The notes under the pieces: model-generated | The model's input: only the letters and a program-made list of their open reading frames with translations | The model's database searches: none | What the model was told of the DNA's origin: nothing | In this document: in pieces, positions 34,909 through 44,205 of the stretch | Layout of the letters: each line of letters starts with the position of its first letter | Position numbering within the stretch: position 1 is the stretch's first letter | NCBI RefSeq assembly: GCF_004343585.1 | Contig: NZ_SLYW01000002.1 | Span: forward strand, 1,054,001-1,118,000 | Length of the DNA stretch: 64,000 nucleotides | Source: Neorhizobium sp. JUb45 | GTDB taxonomy: Bacteria; Pseudomonadota; Alphaproteobacteria; Rhizobiales; Rhizobiaceae | Direction of reading: 5' to 3' | Program-made: the position numbers and the translations under genes

Positions 34909-35979
34909 TCACTTCTTGTAGATCAGCCAGCCTTTGCCGAGATAATCCTTGCGCATGCCCTCTTCGAAGATCTGGGTGCGGTTGCGGCCATTGCCCTTAG
35001 CGCAATAAAGCGCGACGTCGGCCTGCTCGTAGAGTTGGCCCGGATCCTCGGCCTGGACGGCCATGGAAAAGCCAAGCGAAATGGTCACCGGACCGTAATC
35101 GACGCCGGTGCGCGAGTTGCGGAAGGGGCGGCTTTCGAGCGCGTGGCGCACGCGTTCGCAGTTGGCAAGGACCTCCTCGGGCGTATTGCCCTGAATGATC
35201 ATTGCGAATTCCTCGCCGCCCGTGCGGGCGACAAAGACATCCTTGCGGACATTGCTGCGGATGACAGAGGCGACCGTGGCGAGTATCTTGTCGCCGACCG
35301 GATGGCCGTAAGTGTCGTTGATGCGCTTGAAATGGTCGATGTCGACCAAAATCAGCGCGGTCACCGCAAGGCTCATCTGATCGTCGTAAAGCGATGCCAG
35401 TTTTTCGTCGAAGGCGCGGCGATTGGCGAGCCGCGTCAGCGAGTCCGTGTTGGCTATGCGCTTGTATTCGTCGAGTTCCTTGCGGACATCGTCCATTTCC
35501 TGCGAGCGCTGCGCGACATTTTCGACCGTCTTTTCGCCATGTGCCATGGTGTCGCCGGTCGCTGAGGTCAGCAGGTCAATGGCGCTCGCAAGGAGGTCTG
35601 CGGAGAAATGGGATTTGGTGTTGATGCGTGAGGCGGTTTCCTCGAGCAGGCGATTGTAGCTTTCCAGCGAAGTCTGTTCCTGCCGGATCACCCGCAAAAC
35701 ACCTTCAAGTTCAATCGCGAGCCGCGTATGGGCGCGCTCGATGACCACCGCCTGCGGACGGCCGAGATACTCGTCGGCCAGATGATCAAGTTCTTCCTGC
35801 GTTGCCCGTGTGCCGAGCGCAACAAGCTCTCGCGACAGCTGTGCATTGCTGCCGATATAAGCTTCATAGAAAAGCTGGTAATTGCGAGGAATAGGAGCAA
35901 CGCCCATCGACCTCAATGCATAAACGATCTGCCCAGCTAAATCAGAAGCATGCGCCTTTTGCGCTGTCGCCGTGTTCAT
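34909..35979 (-). CDS. Diguanylate cyclase (GGDEF domain, soluble)
   Basis: The 356-residue protein has no membrane segment. Its N-terminal 170 residues are helical (YALRSMGVAPIPRNYQLFYEAYIG), and the catalytic domain holds GGEEF at 254-258 with NTDSLTRLANRRAFDE before it. GGEEF is an active-type variant, so GTP to c-di-GMP conversion is likely. A primary inhibitory-site motif (RxxD) is not evident near the active site. It is transcribed alone, convergent with the PPOX gene. Confidence 0.92.
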   Translation of the reverse strand: MNTATAQKAHASDLAGQIVYALRSMGVAPIPRNYQLFYEAYIGSNAQLSRELVALGTRATQEELDHLADEYLGRPQAVVIERAHTRLAIELEGVLRVIRQEQTSLESYNRLLEETASRINTKSHFSADLLASAIDLLTSATGDTMAHGEKTVENVAQRSQEMDDVRKELDEYKRIANTDSLTRLANRRAFDEKLASLYDDQMSLAVTALILVDIDHFKRINDTYGHPVGDKILATVASVIRSNVRKDVFVARTGGEEFAMIIQGNTPEEVLANCERVRHALESRPFRNSRTGVDYGPVTISLGFSMAVQAEDPGQLYEQADVALYCAKGNGRNRTQIFEEGMRKDYLGKGWLIYKK

Positions 35980-36176
35980 CGGCTACTCCCGTGGTCCCAC
36001 CCAAATTTAAACCTATGATTAGGGTCAAAGTCTTGGGAAAAGATTAAAAATATGGTTTCCACGACGTAATACTTAGATTCTGATAATCGCGACAAGCCTT
36101 GAATTGCAAGGCGTGCGGTGTTTTTTCTTTAGTCTATTTCTAAATAGGACCAGAAAAGGTATTTCCCGAAAGAGTT

Positions 36177-36208
36177 GCACCGGCTCATGGCTGTCCATGA
36201 GTCGGTGC
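36177..36208. terminator. Strong hairpin downstream of fumC
   Basis: GCACCGGCTCATGG (36177-36190), loop CTGT, CCATGAGTCGGTGC (36195-36208): a 14-base-pair stem with one G-U pair. It lies about 42 bases past the fumC stop. Read on the plus strand it is followed by TGATTTT; read on the minus strand the U-tract is weak. It may be a terminator or an mRNA 3' stabiliser. Confidence 0.55.
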
Positions 36209-36250
36209 TGATTTTCACGTCTATGGTGTGATCAGGTGTAACGGCGAACG

Positions 36251-37642
36251 TTACTTCGGGCCGATCATGTTCTCCGGGCGGACATACTGGTCGAACTCTT
36301 CGTTCGTCAGGTAACCGCCGCCGACTGCTTCTTCGCGCAGCGTCGTGCCGTTCTTGTGGGCAGTCTTGGCGATCTTGGCGCAGGCGTCGTAGCCGAGCTT
36401 GGAGTTGAGCGCCGTCACCAGCATCAGCGAGTTTTCGACACCCTTGCGGATGTTGTCTTCGCGGGCTTCGATGCCGACCACGCAATTGTCGGTGAAGGAC
36501 ACGGCGGCGTCGCCGAGCAGCTGCACCGACTGCAGGAAGTTATAGGCCATCATCGGATTGTAGACGTTGAGCTCGAAATGCCCCTGGCTGCCGGCGAAGG
36601 TGAGTGCCGCGTGGTTGCCAAAAATGTGGGCGCAGACCTGGGTGAGGGCTTCCGACTGGGTCGGGTTGACCTTGCCCGGCATGATCGACGAGCCCGGCTC
36701 GTTTTCCGGCAGCGACAGTTCGCCAAGGCCGGCGCGCGGGCCGGAGCCGAGGAAACGGATGTCGTTGGCGATCTTGAAGAGGGCAGCGGCAGCAGCATTG
36801 ATGGCGCCGTGCGAAAACACCATCGAGTCATGCGAGGCGAGCGCCTCGAACTTGTTCGGGGCGGTGACGAAGGGCAGGCCGGTGATCTTGGAGATCTCGT
36901 CAGCAACCTTCTCGGCAAAACCGATCGGTGCGTTGAGGCCGGTGCCGACGGCGGTGCCGCCCTGGGCGAGCTTGGACAGGGCCGGGATGGTCAGTTCGAT
37001 ATTGGCGATGGCGGACGCCACCTGCGCGGCATAACCGGAGAATTCCTGACCGAGCGTCAGCGGCGTTGCATCCTGCGTGTGGGTGCGGCCGATCTTGATG
37101 ATATGCGCGAATGCCTTGACCTTGGCCTCGAGTGCCTGATGCAGGTGTTTCAGCGCCGGCAGGAGGTGATGGTGGATCGTCTCGACGCAGGCGATGTGCA
37201 TGGCCGTCGGATAGGTGTCGTTCGACGACTGGCTCATGTTGACGTGATCGTTCGGGTGTACCGGCTTCTTCGAACCCATCACGCCGCCGAGCACTTCGAT
37301 GGCGCGGTTGGAGATCACTTCATTGGCATTCATGTTCGACTGCGTGCCGGAACCGGTCTGCCAGACGACGAGCGGAAAGTGGTCGTCGAGCTTGCCGTCG
37401 ATCACTTCCTGCGCCGCATCGACGATGGCCTTGCCGACGGTGGCGTCGAGACCGGAAAGCTCCATGTTGGCGCGGGCTGCTGCCTGCTTGACGATGCCGA
37501 GCGCACGAACGACGGCCAGCGGCTGTTTTTCCCAGCCGATCTTGAAATTGCCGAGCGAGCGCTGGGCCTGTGCGCCCCAATAGCGGTCGTTCTGAACTTC
37601 GATCGGGCCAAACGTATCGGTTTCGGTGCGGTTCGTCGTCAT
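36251..37642 (-). CDS. fumC: Class II fumarate hydratase
   Basis: Fumarase C interconverts fumarate and malate in the TCA cycle without an iron-sulfur cluster. The 463-residue protein has [16 protein letters not shown], the substrate-site [13 protein letters not shown] and the superfamily signature [11 protein letters not shown] at 317-327, in line with the E. coli enzyme's numbering. The start at 37642 ([12 protein letters not shown]) was chosen because an upstream extension to 37759 has no family features. It is followed by a strong hairpin. Confidence 0.97.
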   Translation of the reverse strand: MTTNRTETDTFGPIEVQNDRYWGAQAQRSLGNFKIGWEKQPLAVVRALGIVKQAAARANMELSGLDATVGKAIVDAAQEVIDGKLDDHFPLVVWQTGSGTQSNMNANEVISNRAIEVLGGVMGSKKPVHPNDHVNMSQSSNDTYPTAMHIACVETIHHHLLPALKHLHQALEAKVKAFAHIIKIGRTHTQDATPLTLGQEFSGYAAQVASAIANIELTIPALSKLAQGGTAVGTGLNAPIGFAEKVADEISKITGLPFVTAPNKFEALASHDSMVFSHGAINAAAAALFKIANDIRFLGSGPRAGLGELSLPENEPGSSIMPGKVNPTQSEALTQVCAHIFGNHAALTFAGSQGHFELNVYNPMMAYNFLQSVQLLGDAAVSFTDNCVVGIEAREDNIRKGVENSLMLVTALNSKLGYDACAKIAKTAHKNGTTLREEAVGGGYLTNEEFDQYVRPENMIGPK

Positions 37643-38088
37643 ATGCCTCTGTCTCCCATCGCCCGCCGTCGCGGGTTGAACTTGCCGGCCTGAATAAATG
37701 AAGGTGAAAATGAGCCTGAGCCGGCGGCGCATTTCTATACCATTGTCAAATGACTGCAAGCGGAAGAGGGCTGTTGAAGACTGCGAGAAATCGGGGTTTT
37801 ACCCTGTTTGCGGTGGTGTTCGTGCCATTATTGCCACGATGCGGTGAATAGAGGTTTTGCGAGAAAATCTCGGAACTGGAAAGAATTGCGGATGTCAGTA
37901 AAAATTTAACGAATGTTTTCTTAAGGTTCTGGAAACGATTTGACGTACGGTCCGTCGAGCGAGTGGCTGTTGTCACGTTTTCGTTTTCTTTTCATGGCGC
38001 GCATGTTCGGCTACAGACGTGTCCGCATTTATTCGAGGACGATCATCAAGCGAATCGCGATGATCGTAGAGCTAGAACGGGGAATACC
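37643..38088. other. 446-base divergent intergenic region between fumC and the L,D-transpeptidase gene
   Basis: This must hold promoters for both genes. The central part (about 37780-37945) is AT-rich. No gene is visible. Close to the transpeptidase start there is a perfect nine-base inverted repeat, listed separately. A plus-strand frame reaches from 37963 into the transpeptidase, but it lacks a ribosome site and a sensible signal peptide. Confidence 0.45.
38039..38067. promoter_or_regulatory. Inverted repeat just upstream of the L,D-transpeptidase start
   Basis: ACGATCATC (38039-38047) and GATGATCGT (38059-38067) are perfect complements with an 11-base spacer. The repeat ends 21 bases before the proposed TTG start, so it could be a leader hairpin affecting translation or a regulator's binding site. 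Confidence 0.4.
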
Positions 38089-40248
38089 TTGCTGAAATTG
38101 CGGAAGACCACCACCACGCTCGCGCTGCTTTCGGGGATTTCGATGCTGGGCGGCGCCATGTTGCCGGTCGATGCTCAGGCCTACACGCTGATGGACATGC
38201 TGAAGGGCCGCTCGCGTGAACAGAGCGCCAGGAATTTGCCGGGCGTGGTCACCGAAATTCCGTCCGAGCGCGCCATTCGTGATCCGGAGCCGCTGCCGAA
38301 GGTCGCCCCGCCAAAATACTTCACTTACCGCGCCGATGCTCTGCGCGCCGTGAAGACCACCGGTTTTGCCGCTGCGTCTGCAGCCGACCAGACCCGTTTC
38401 CTGGCTGAGGCCCGCGTTTCCGCGCCGGCCGAGGTCGCAACGGCCGTCGAAGCCTATTATGCGCGCAACGGTGCCCCGCTGTGGGTGGAAAATGGTGAGC
38501 TGACGGAACGGGCACGCGCCGTTCTGGCAACGCTGAAGAAGGCTGCCGATTACGGTCTCGATCCGGCCGACTACGCTGTCGACGAGCCGCAGCTGACGAC
38601 CGCAAGCGTTTCGCCTGACGCTTCGGGTGCTCATGCTCCCGACGCCGTAAAAACCTATTCGACAACGAACACGGCCGAGGCCGCACCGGCAACGTCTGCG
38701 CAGACCGCACCGCCGGCCGGCACTGCCGAGGCAGCAACGGCTGCAACGACGGAAACGGCACCTGCTGTGACCACCGAACCGGCGCCGGTTACCACGACCG
38801 AAGCAGCGCCTGCCGCTGAAGCCACTGCTCCGGCCGCGGCGCAGGCACCTGCCGCAACCGTTCCGCCGGTTGCTGTGGAAAACGCACCGGCCACCCAGCC
38901 GGCCGTGACCGAGCCGGCAGCACCGCAGGTAGTCCTCGACGACAGCCATGCGAAAGAGCTGATGCAGTTCGACGTGGCGCTGTCCGCCAAGGTCATGCTG
39001 TTTGCGCAGGACATGGTGCGTGGCCGTCTCGACCCGAACCGCATTTCCGAGTTCCACGATTTCAAGCGCAAGCCGGTGCAGCTTGCCGCCATCATCGATG
39101 GCGCGAAGACGGCACCTGACGTTGCTGCCTATCTCGACGGTCTGGCGCCCAATAATGCCGAGTTCAAGGCACTGAGGAACGAGCTGGCGCAGCTGCGCGT
39201 CGCTTCCGAGCAGGACGACGCCATCAAGCTGCCGGACGACCTGCTGTTGAAGCCCGGCATGAGCAGCCCGGACTTGTCCAACGTTGTCGCTGCGATCCAG
39301 AAAAAGGCATCGGAAGACTTCAAGACACGTCAGGCGGAGGTGATCGCCACCTACCAGCAGACGCCGGAATACACACCGGAACTGGTTGCCTTCGTGAAGG
39401 ACTTTCAGAAGGAAGCCGGTCTGAGCGCCGATGGCGTCATCGGTCGCGGCACCGTGCGTGCGCTGATCGGCGACAGCAACGAGGACAAGGTCGGCAAGCT
39501 GATCGTTGCCATGGAGCAGCTGCGCTGGCTGCCGGTTGATCTGGGCGATCGCCACGTCATGATCAACCAGCCATCGTTCCGCGTCGCCTATTACGAACAC
39601 GGCACGGAACAGTTCTCCATGCGCTCGGTGATCGGCTCCAAGGCGCACCAGACCTTCTTCTTCCAGGACAAGATCAAGACCGTCGAGTTCAACCCGTCCT
39701 GGGGCGTGCCGCAGTCGATCATCGTCAACGAGATGGTGCCGAAGCTGCGCAAGGACCCCAGCTATCTCGATCGCCAGGGTTATGAAGTCGCCGTCAACGG
39801 CCGTGCCGTATCGTCGACCAGCGTCGACTGGTACAGCTCGACCAACAACATCTCCGTTCGCCAGCCGCCGTCGAGCGACAATGCGCTGGGTGATCTGAAG
39901 ATCCTCTTCCCGAACGCGCATGCCATCTACATGCACGACACCCCGGCCAAGAGCTTCTTCAAGCGCGACATGCGTGCGCTGAGCCACGGTTGTGTACGTC
40001 TGGCCGAACCGCGCAAGATGGCTGCAGCACTGCTCGGCATCAGCGAGAAGGAAGTCGATGCCCGCATCGCCAATGGTCGCAATGCGCCGACTCCGGTGAC
40101 CGCCGACATCCCGGTCTATGTTGCCTATTTCACGGCATGGCCGAACAAGGACGGCAAGGTCGAATACTTTGGCGACGTATATGACCGCGATGTGGCGACC
40201 ATGAAGGCGCTGGCAGCGACATCCAAGGCACGCAATCCGCAGGCGTGA
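38089..40248 (+). CDS. Murein L,D-transpeptidase (YcbB/LdtD-like) with Ala/Thr/Pro-rich insert
   Basis: L,D-transpeptidases make 3-3 cross-links or attach proteins to peptidoglycan in the periplasm. The preferred start is TTG 38089, seven bases after GGGGA, which opens directly into a signal peptide (LRKTTTTLALLSGISML, cleaved near AQA). The 719-residue protein has the scaffold domain (YYARNGAPLWVENGEL, AADYGLDPADYAVDEP), a peptidoglycan-binding segment (FQKEAGLSADGVIGRGTVRAL) and a YkuD domain with MHDTPAKSFF and the active-site SHGCVRLAEP (Cys635). Between about residues 190 and 280 lies a low-complexity Ala/Thr/Pro insert that interrupts the scaffold. Confidence 0.93.
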   Translation: MLKLRKTTTTLALLSGISMLGGAMLPVDAQAYTLMDMLKGRSREQSARNLPGVVTEIPSERAIRDPEPLPKVAPPKYFTYRADALRAVKTTGFAAASAADQTRFLAEARVSAPAEVATAVEAYYARNGAPLWVENGELTERARAVLATLKKAADYGLDPADYAVDEPQLTTASVSPDASGAHAPDAVKTYSTTNTAEAAPATSAQTAPPAGTAEAATAATTETAPAVTTEPAPVTTTEAAPAAEATAPAAAQAPAATVPPVAVENAPATQPAVTEPAAPQVVLDDSHAKELMQFDVALSAKVMLFAQDMVRGRLDPNRISEFHDFKRKPVQLAAIIDGAKTAPDVAAYLDGLAPNNAEFKALRNELAQLRVASEQDDAIKLPDDLLLKPGMSSPDLSNVVAAIQKKASEDFKTRQAEVIATYQQTPEYTPELVAFVKDFQKEAGLSADGVIGRGTVRALIGDSNEDKVGKLIVAMEQLRWLPVDLGDRHVMINQPSFRVAYYEHGTEQFSMRSVIGSKAHQTFFFQDKIKTVEFNPSWGVPQSIIVNEMVPKLRKDPSYLDRQGYEVAVNGRAVSSTSVDWYSSTNNISVRQPPSSDNALGDLKILFPNAHAIYMHDTPAKSFFKRDMRALSHGCVRLAEPRKMAAALLGISEKEVDARIANGRNAPTPVTADIPVYVAYFTAWPNKDGKVEYFGDVYDRDVATMKALAATSKARNPQA

Positions 40249-40272
40249 TGCCTGCGAAACGATAGAATGCAG

Positions 40273-40297
40273 AAAGGGCGCCCTCGGCGCCCTTTTT
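40273..40297. terminator. Bidirectional terminator between L,D-transpeptidase and gph
   Basis: GGGCGCC (40276-40282), loop CTC, GGCGCCC (40286-40292), flanked by AAA on the left and TTTTT on the right, between two convergent genes. Confidence 0.88.
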
Positions 40298-40305
40298 CGT
40301 AATCG

Positions 40306-40983
40306 CTATTTTTTCTCGATCAGCTGCAGAACCATTTCCGGCGTCAGTTCATCGAAACCGTCGATGATCGCCGTCGGATTGAGTTCGGCCACCGGCACGT
40401 CCGAATACCCGAAGCTGACGCCGACGGACGGGACATTGGCGTTGTGGGCGGCGAGGATGTCGTTGACGCTGTCGCCAATCATCACGCTGCGGGCCGGGTC
40501 GCCGCCGGCCTTTTCGATCGTTCCAAAAATGTGGCGGGCATCCGGCTTGCGGAACTCAAACGTATCGCCGCCGGTGATAGCCACGAAATAGCGCGTGAGG
40601 CCAAGTCCTTCGAGCAATGGCAGGGCCAGCGTTTCCTGCTTGTTTGTGCACACGGCAATCGTCATGCCGGCCGCCTGCAGGCGATCGAAACATTCGGTAA
40701 GGCCGGGATAAGCGTGGCTCTTGCCCGGCATGCCGGCCTTGTAATGGGCGATAAAGCGATCGAACAGCGGCTCAAGATCATCTTCGGAAAGCGGTGTGTT
40801 CTTCAGGTCGAAGGCGCGGCGGATCATCACGCGGGCACCCTGGCCGACCAGATGCGTGAGGTCGTCATAGGTCACCGGTTCAAGGCCAGCAGAGGTGATC
40901 GTGTGGTTGAGGCTTTCGATGAGATCGGCATGGGTGTCGATCATCGTGCCGTCGAGATCGAAGACGACCAGGGGAGCTTTCAC
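40306..40983 (-). CDS. gph: Phosphoglycolate phosphatase (HAD superfamily)
   Basis: Gph removes phosphate from 2-phosphoglycolate, a by-product of DNA repair and oxygenation. The 225-residue HAD protein has the nucleophile motif VVFDLDGTMID (Asp9, Asp11), motif II in AVCTNKQ, the Lys in FRKPDARH and motif IV MIGDSVNDI. GTG 40981-40983 is the likely start, with GAGG nine bases before it; the frame continues to 41145 without family features. It is divergent from rpiA. Confidence 0.9.
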   Translation of the reverse strand: MKAPLVVFDLDGTMIDTHADLIESLNHTITSAGLEPVTYDDLTHLVGQGARVMIRRAFDLKNTPLSEDDLEPLFDRFIAHYKAGMPGKSHAYPGLTECFDRLQAAGMTIAVCTNKQETLALPLLEGLGLTRYFVAITGGDTFEFRKPDARHIFGTIEKAGGDPARSVMIGDSVNDILAAHNANVPSVGVSFGYSDVPVAELNPTAIIDGFDELTPEMVLQLIEKK

Positions 40984-41228
40984 GTCGGGATACCTCGGAT
41001 TTCTGACGCCATGGGAAGGTTTGGCGGGGAGGGGAATGAAGTGGTTCAGCGCTTCCGGTTTAGGCAAAGCGGTGAGCGAATGCAAATGGCGGCCAAGTAA
41101 CCATAAGCCGTCAATCAAATGAAAAGCCTGTCGAAAACGTAACATCCGGGGCCTTTTGTTTATGGCACGAGCCGTGTAAACAGCAGCGGACCAAACGACT
41201 GGACGATGAACAGGGGAGCTTCTCGCGC

Positions 41229-41945
41229 ATGGACGCCCGGGAAATGAAGATCAAGGCGGCTGCCGCCGCGCTTGAACATGTCGAAGACGGTATGCGGCTC
41301 GGCATTGGCACCGGATCCACGGCGGAAGAATTCGTGCGCCTGCTCGCCGAAAAGGTCGCAGGCGGCCTCAAGGTCGAAGGCGTGCCGACATCCGAGCGCA
41401 CGGCGCGACTGTGCGTCGAACTCGGTGTTCCGCTGAAATCCCTTGATGAACTGCCGGAACTCGATCTGACCATCGACGGTGCCGACGAGCTGGATGCCAA
41501 TCTGAGCCTCGTCAAGGGTGGCGGCGGCGCGCTTCTGCGCGAAAAGATCGTGGCCGGCGCATCCGCGCGGATGATCGTGATCGCCGATGAAAGCAAGGTC
41601 GTGGATACACTCGGCGCGTTTCCGCTGCCGATCGAGATCAATCCCTTCGGTTCCGTGGCGACACGCATCGCCATCGAGAAACTGGCTTCGAAGCTGGGAC
41701 TTTCCGGTGAACTGAAGCTGCGCCGCAGTGGTGAGGACATTTTCACCACGGACGGTGGACATCATATTTTTGACGCATCTTTTGGCCGTATTCCTGATGC
41801 AGAGGCGCTTGCAGGCGCCCTCAACTCCATTCCTGGAGTCGTGGAGCACGGGCTTTTCATTCACATGGCGTCGCTTGCGATCATTGCCGGGCCGGCAGGG
41901 GCGCGGACGCTGAAAGCGAACAACACAGGAGCTAACCTTTCATGA
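41229..41945 (+). CDS. rpiA: Ribose-5-phosphate isomerase A
   Basis: RpiA interconverts ribose 5-phosphate and ribulose 5-phosphate in the pentose phosphate pathway. The 238-residue protein has [13 protein letters not shown] (phosphate loop), [21 protein letters not shown] (catalytic Asp region) and [16 protein letters not shown] (catalytic Lys and Glu). Its end overlaps the DUF2059 start by four bases (ATGA at 41942), so the two are coupled. Confidence 0.97.
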   Translation: MDAREMKIKAAAAALEHVEDGMRLGIGTGSTAEEFVRLLAEKVAGGLKVEGVPTSERTARLCVELGVPLKSLDELPELDLTIDGADELDANLSLVKGGGGALLREKIVAGASARMIVIADESKVVDTLGAFPLPIEINPFGSVATRIAIEKLASKLGLSGELKLRRSGEDIFTTDGGHHIFDASFGRIPDAEALAGALNSIPGVVEHGLFIHMASLAIIAGPAGARTLKANNTGANLS

Positions 41946-42502
41946 TCAGACTAGCGGTTTTTGGCCGTGCTGCCGCAGTGGCAACGCTCGTTTCCGGCCT
42001 CGCTCTCAGCGCCGGTGCGCAGGCACAGGAAATTTCCGCCTCGCATCTGCAGGCAGCGCGTGACACGATCAATGCGATCGAGGCAACCCGTCAGTTCGAC
42101 AACATCCTGCCGAACCTTGCCGAGCGTCTGAAGGCCGAGTTCATCCTGTCCTCGCCGAATTTCCAGGACAAGATTTCCGAGACCGTCGATAACGAGGCCA
42201 TCGCTCTGGCTGCGCGTCGCTCCGATCTCGAAAAGGAAGCCGCAACGGCTTACGCCAAGGCTTTCACCGAAGATGAGCTGAAGGCGATCGCTGCTTTCCA
42301 CAGCTCGCCTGCCGGCAAGAAATTCCTCAGCACGCTGCCGCTGGTTCAGCGCGAACTGGGCCGTGCCGCCGAGATCTGGGCAAATGGCATTTCGCGTGAT
42401 CTGACCAACCAGAGCACAGCCAAGCTGCGCGACGTGGTTGCGGTTGCTCCGAGCCAGCCTTCGGGCGCCGAAGCCGTCAACCCGGCACCGACTCAGCCGT
42501 AA
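41942..42502 (+). CDS. Secreted DUF2059 domain protein
   Basis: The 186-residue protein has a signal peptide ([20 protein letters not shown]) and a DUF2059 domain, seen in [33 protein letters not shown]. The C-terminus is Pro/Ala-rich. Function of the family is unknown; the protein is probably periplasmic. Being coupled to rpiA is a recurring arrangement in rhizobia as I remember it, but this needs a comparison to confirm. Confidence 0.9.
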   Translation: MIRLAVFGRAAAVATLVSGLALSAGAQAQEISASHLQAARDTINAIEATRQFDNILPNLAERLKAEFILSSPNFQDKISETVDNEAIALAARRSDLEKEAATAYAKAFTEDELKAIAAFHSSPAGKKFLSTLPLVQRELGRAAEIWANGISRDLTNQSTAKLRDVVAVAPSQPSGAEAVNPAPTQP

Positions 42503-42527
42503 GCGGTTGCGAAATTCGAGTTCATCG

Positions 42528-42553
42528 AAAGCCCGGCTTCGGCCGGGCTTTTG
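42528..42553 (+). terminator. Rho-independent terminator after the rpiA-DUF2059 operon
   Basis: AAAGCCCGGC, loop TTCG, GCCGGGCTTTT: a seven-base GC stem (42531-42537 with 42542-42548) extended by A-T pairs, then a T-run. Confidence 0.9.
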
Positions 42554-42629
42554 CATTTGCGAAATCGCACATTATATCCATGCCGTTCTCTTCGATTCCT
42601 CCCTCCCGAATTCCTGACTGGAGCCTTTC

Positions 42630-44036
42630 ATGACCACCGCTGCGACCACTTACGACTACGATCTTTTTGTCATCGGCGGCGGTTCTGGCGGCGTGCGGGC
42701 AGGGCGTGTTGCCGCCTCGCTCGGCAAGAAGGTGGCGATTGCCGAGGAATATCGTTTCGGCGGTACCTGCGTCATCCGCGGCTGCGTGCCGAAAAAGCTG
42801 TTCGTTTATGCCTCGCAGTTCCCCGAGCATTTCGAGGATGCGGCCGGTTACGGCTGGAGCGTTGGTGAAAGCACCTTTGACTGGGGCAAGCTGATTGCCG
42901 CCAAGGACAAGGAAATCGACCGTCTGGAAGGTCTCTATCGTCGCGGCCTGGAAAATGCCGGTGCCGAAATTCTGGCAACACGCGCCGAGCTGGTGGATGC
43001 GCATACCGTGCGTCTCACCGCCACCGGCAAGACGGTGACGGCCGATCGTATCGTCATCGCCACCGGCGGCACGGCGAACCCGCATACCTCGCTGCCAGGC
43101 CATGAATTGTGCATCACCTCCAATGAGGCTTTCCACCTCGAAACCCTGCCGAAGTCGATCCTGATCGCCGGTGGCGGTTACATCGCCGTGGAATTCGCCA
43201 ATATCTTCCATGGCCTCGGTGTCGAGACGACGCTGATCTATCGCGGCAAGGAAATTCTTTCGCGCTTCGATATCGACATGCGTCGCGGCCTGCATGCGGC
43301 GATGGAAGCCAAGGGCATCCGAATCCTGCTGACCGACGTGATCGAGGATGTGGCGAAGAACCCGGCGGGCGGCCTGACGGCACGCACCAAGGCCGGCGAA
43401 ACGCTGCAGGTGGAAACCGTCATGCTGGCGCTTGGTCGTGACCCGCATACCAAGGGTCTTGGTCTGGAAGCTGCCGGTGTGAAGACAGACGAGCGTGGCG
43501 CCATCATCGTCAACGAATATTCGCGCACCAATGTCGAAAATATCTATGCGCTGGGCGATGTGACCGACCGCGTGCAGCTGACGCCTGTGGCGATCCATGA
43601 GGCGATGTGCTTCATCGAGACCGAGTACCGCGGCAACCCGACCTCGCCGGATCATGACCTGATCGCGACGGCGGTGTTTTCGCAGCCGGAAATTGGCACG
43701 GTCGGTCTTTCGGAAGAAGAAGCCGGCAAGAAGTTCGAAAATGTCGAAGTCTACCGCGCCGAATTCCGGCCGATGAAGGCGACGCTTTCGGGCCGCACCG
43801 AGCGCACCATCATGAAGCTGATCGTCAATGCCGAAGATCGCAAGGTGGTGGGCGCGCATATTCTCGGCCACGAAGCCGGCGAGATGGCGCAGCTTCTCGG
43901 CATCACGCTGAAGGCCGGCTGCACCAAGGATGATTTCGACCGCACCATGGCCGTACATCCGACCGCTTCGGAAGAACTGGTGACGATGTACAAGCCGAGC
44001 TACCTGCTCAAGAACGGCGAACGCGTCGAGGGCTGA
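42630..44036 (+). CDS. gor: Glutathione-disulfide reductase
   Basis: This flavoprotein reduces oxidised glutathione with NADPH in the cytosol. The 468-residue protein has an FAD-binding start (DYDLFVIGGGSGGVRAGRVA), the redox-active pair Cys47/Cys52 in GGTCVIRGCVPKKL, an NAD(P)-binding motif IAGGGYIAVEFANIF, a second FAD segment (IYALGDVTDRVQLTPVA) and the C-terminal His-Glu of HPTASEELVTM. The CVIRGC spacing and the following KK separate glutathione reductase from lipoamide dehydrogenase. A perfect hairpin follows its stop. Confidence 0.96.
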   Translation: MTTAATTYDYDLFVIGGGSGGVRAGRVAASLGKKVAIAEEYRFGGTCVIRGCVPKKLFVYASQFPEHFEDAAGYGWSVGESTFDWGKLIAAKDKEIDRLEGLYRRGLENAGAEILATRAELVDAHTVRLTATGKTVTADRIVIATGGTANPHTSLPGHELCITSNEAFHLETLPKSILIAGGGYIAVEFANIFHGLGVETTLIYRGKEILSRFDIDMRRGLHAAMEAKGIRILLTDVIEDVAKNPAGGLTARTKAGETLQVETVMLALGRDPHTKGLGLEAAGVKTDERGAIIVNEYSRTNVENIYALGDVTDRVQLTPVAIHEAMCFIETEYRGNPTSPDHDLIATAVFSQPEIGTVGLSEEEAGKKFENVEVYRAEFRPMKATLSGRTERTIMKLIVNAEDRKVVGAHILGHEAGEMAQLLGITLKAGCTKDDFDRTMAVHPTASEELVTMYKPSYLLKNGERVEG

Positions 44037-44063
44037 TCAGGCCGGCAAGGCGCGAAACTATCC

Positions 44064-44087
44064 GATCCGCCACACAGGTGGCGGATC
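44064..44087. terminator. Perfect hairpin downstream of gor
   Basis: GATCCGCCAC (44064-44073), loop ACAG, GTGGCGGATC (44078-44087): a perfect ten-base-pair stem about 27 bases after the gor stop. There is no T-run, so it may be a weak or rho-aided terminator. Confidence 0.5.
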
Positions 44088-44205
44088 GTACCGATCGGCG
44101 GCACCGCCGGTCTATGCAAGGAGGAGGCGAAGGGTTATAAGCCGCCTCAAATTTCGAAAGGCACCATGGCCGGGACGGCCATAACGTGCAGATTGGGTGA
44201 GTATC

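Noticed and set aside
37963..38088. Longer N-terminus for the L,D-transpeptidase
   Set aside because: It would put a non-hydrophobic charged segment before the signal peptide and has no ribosome site; TTG 38089 has both.
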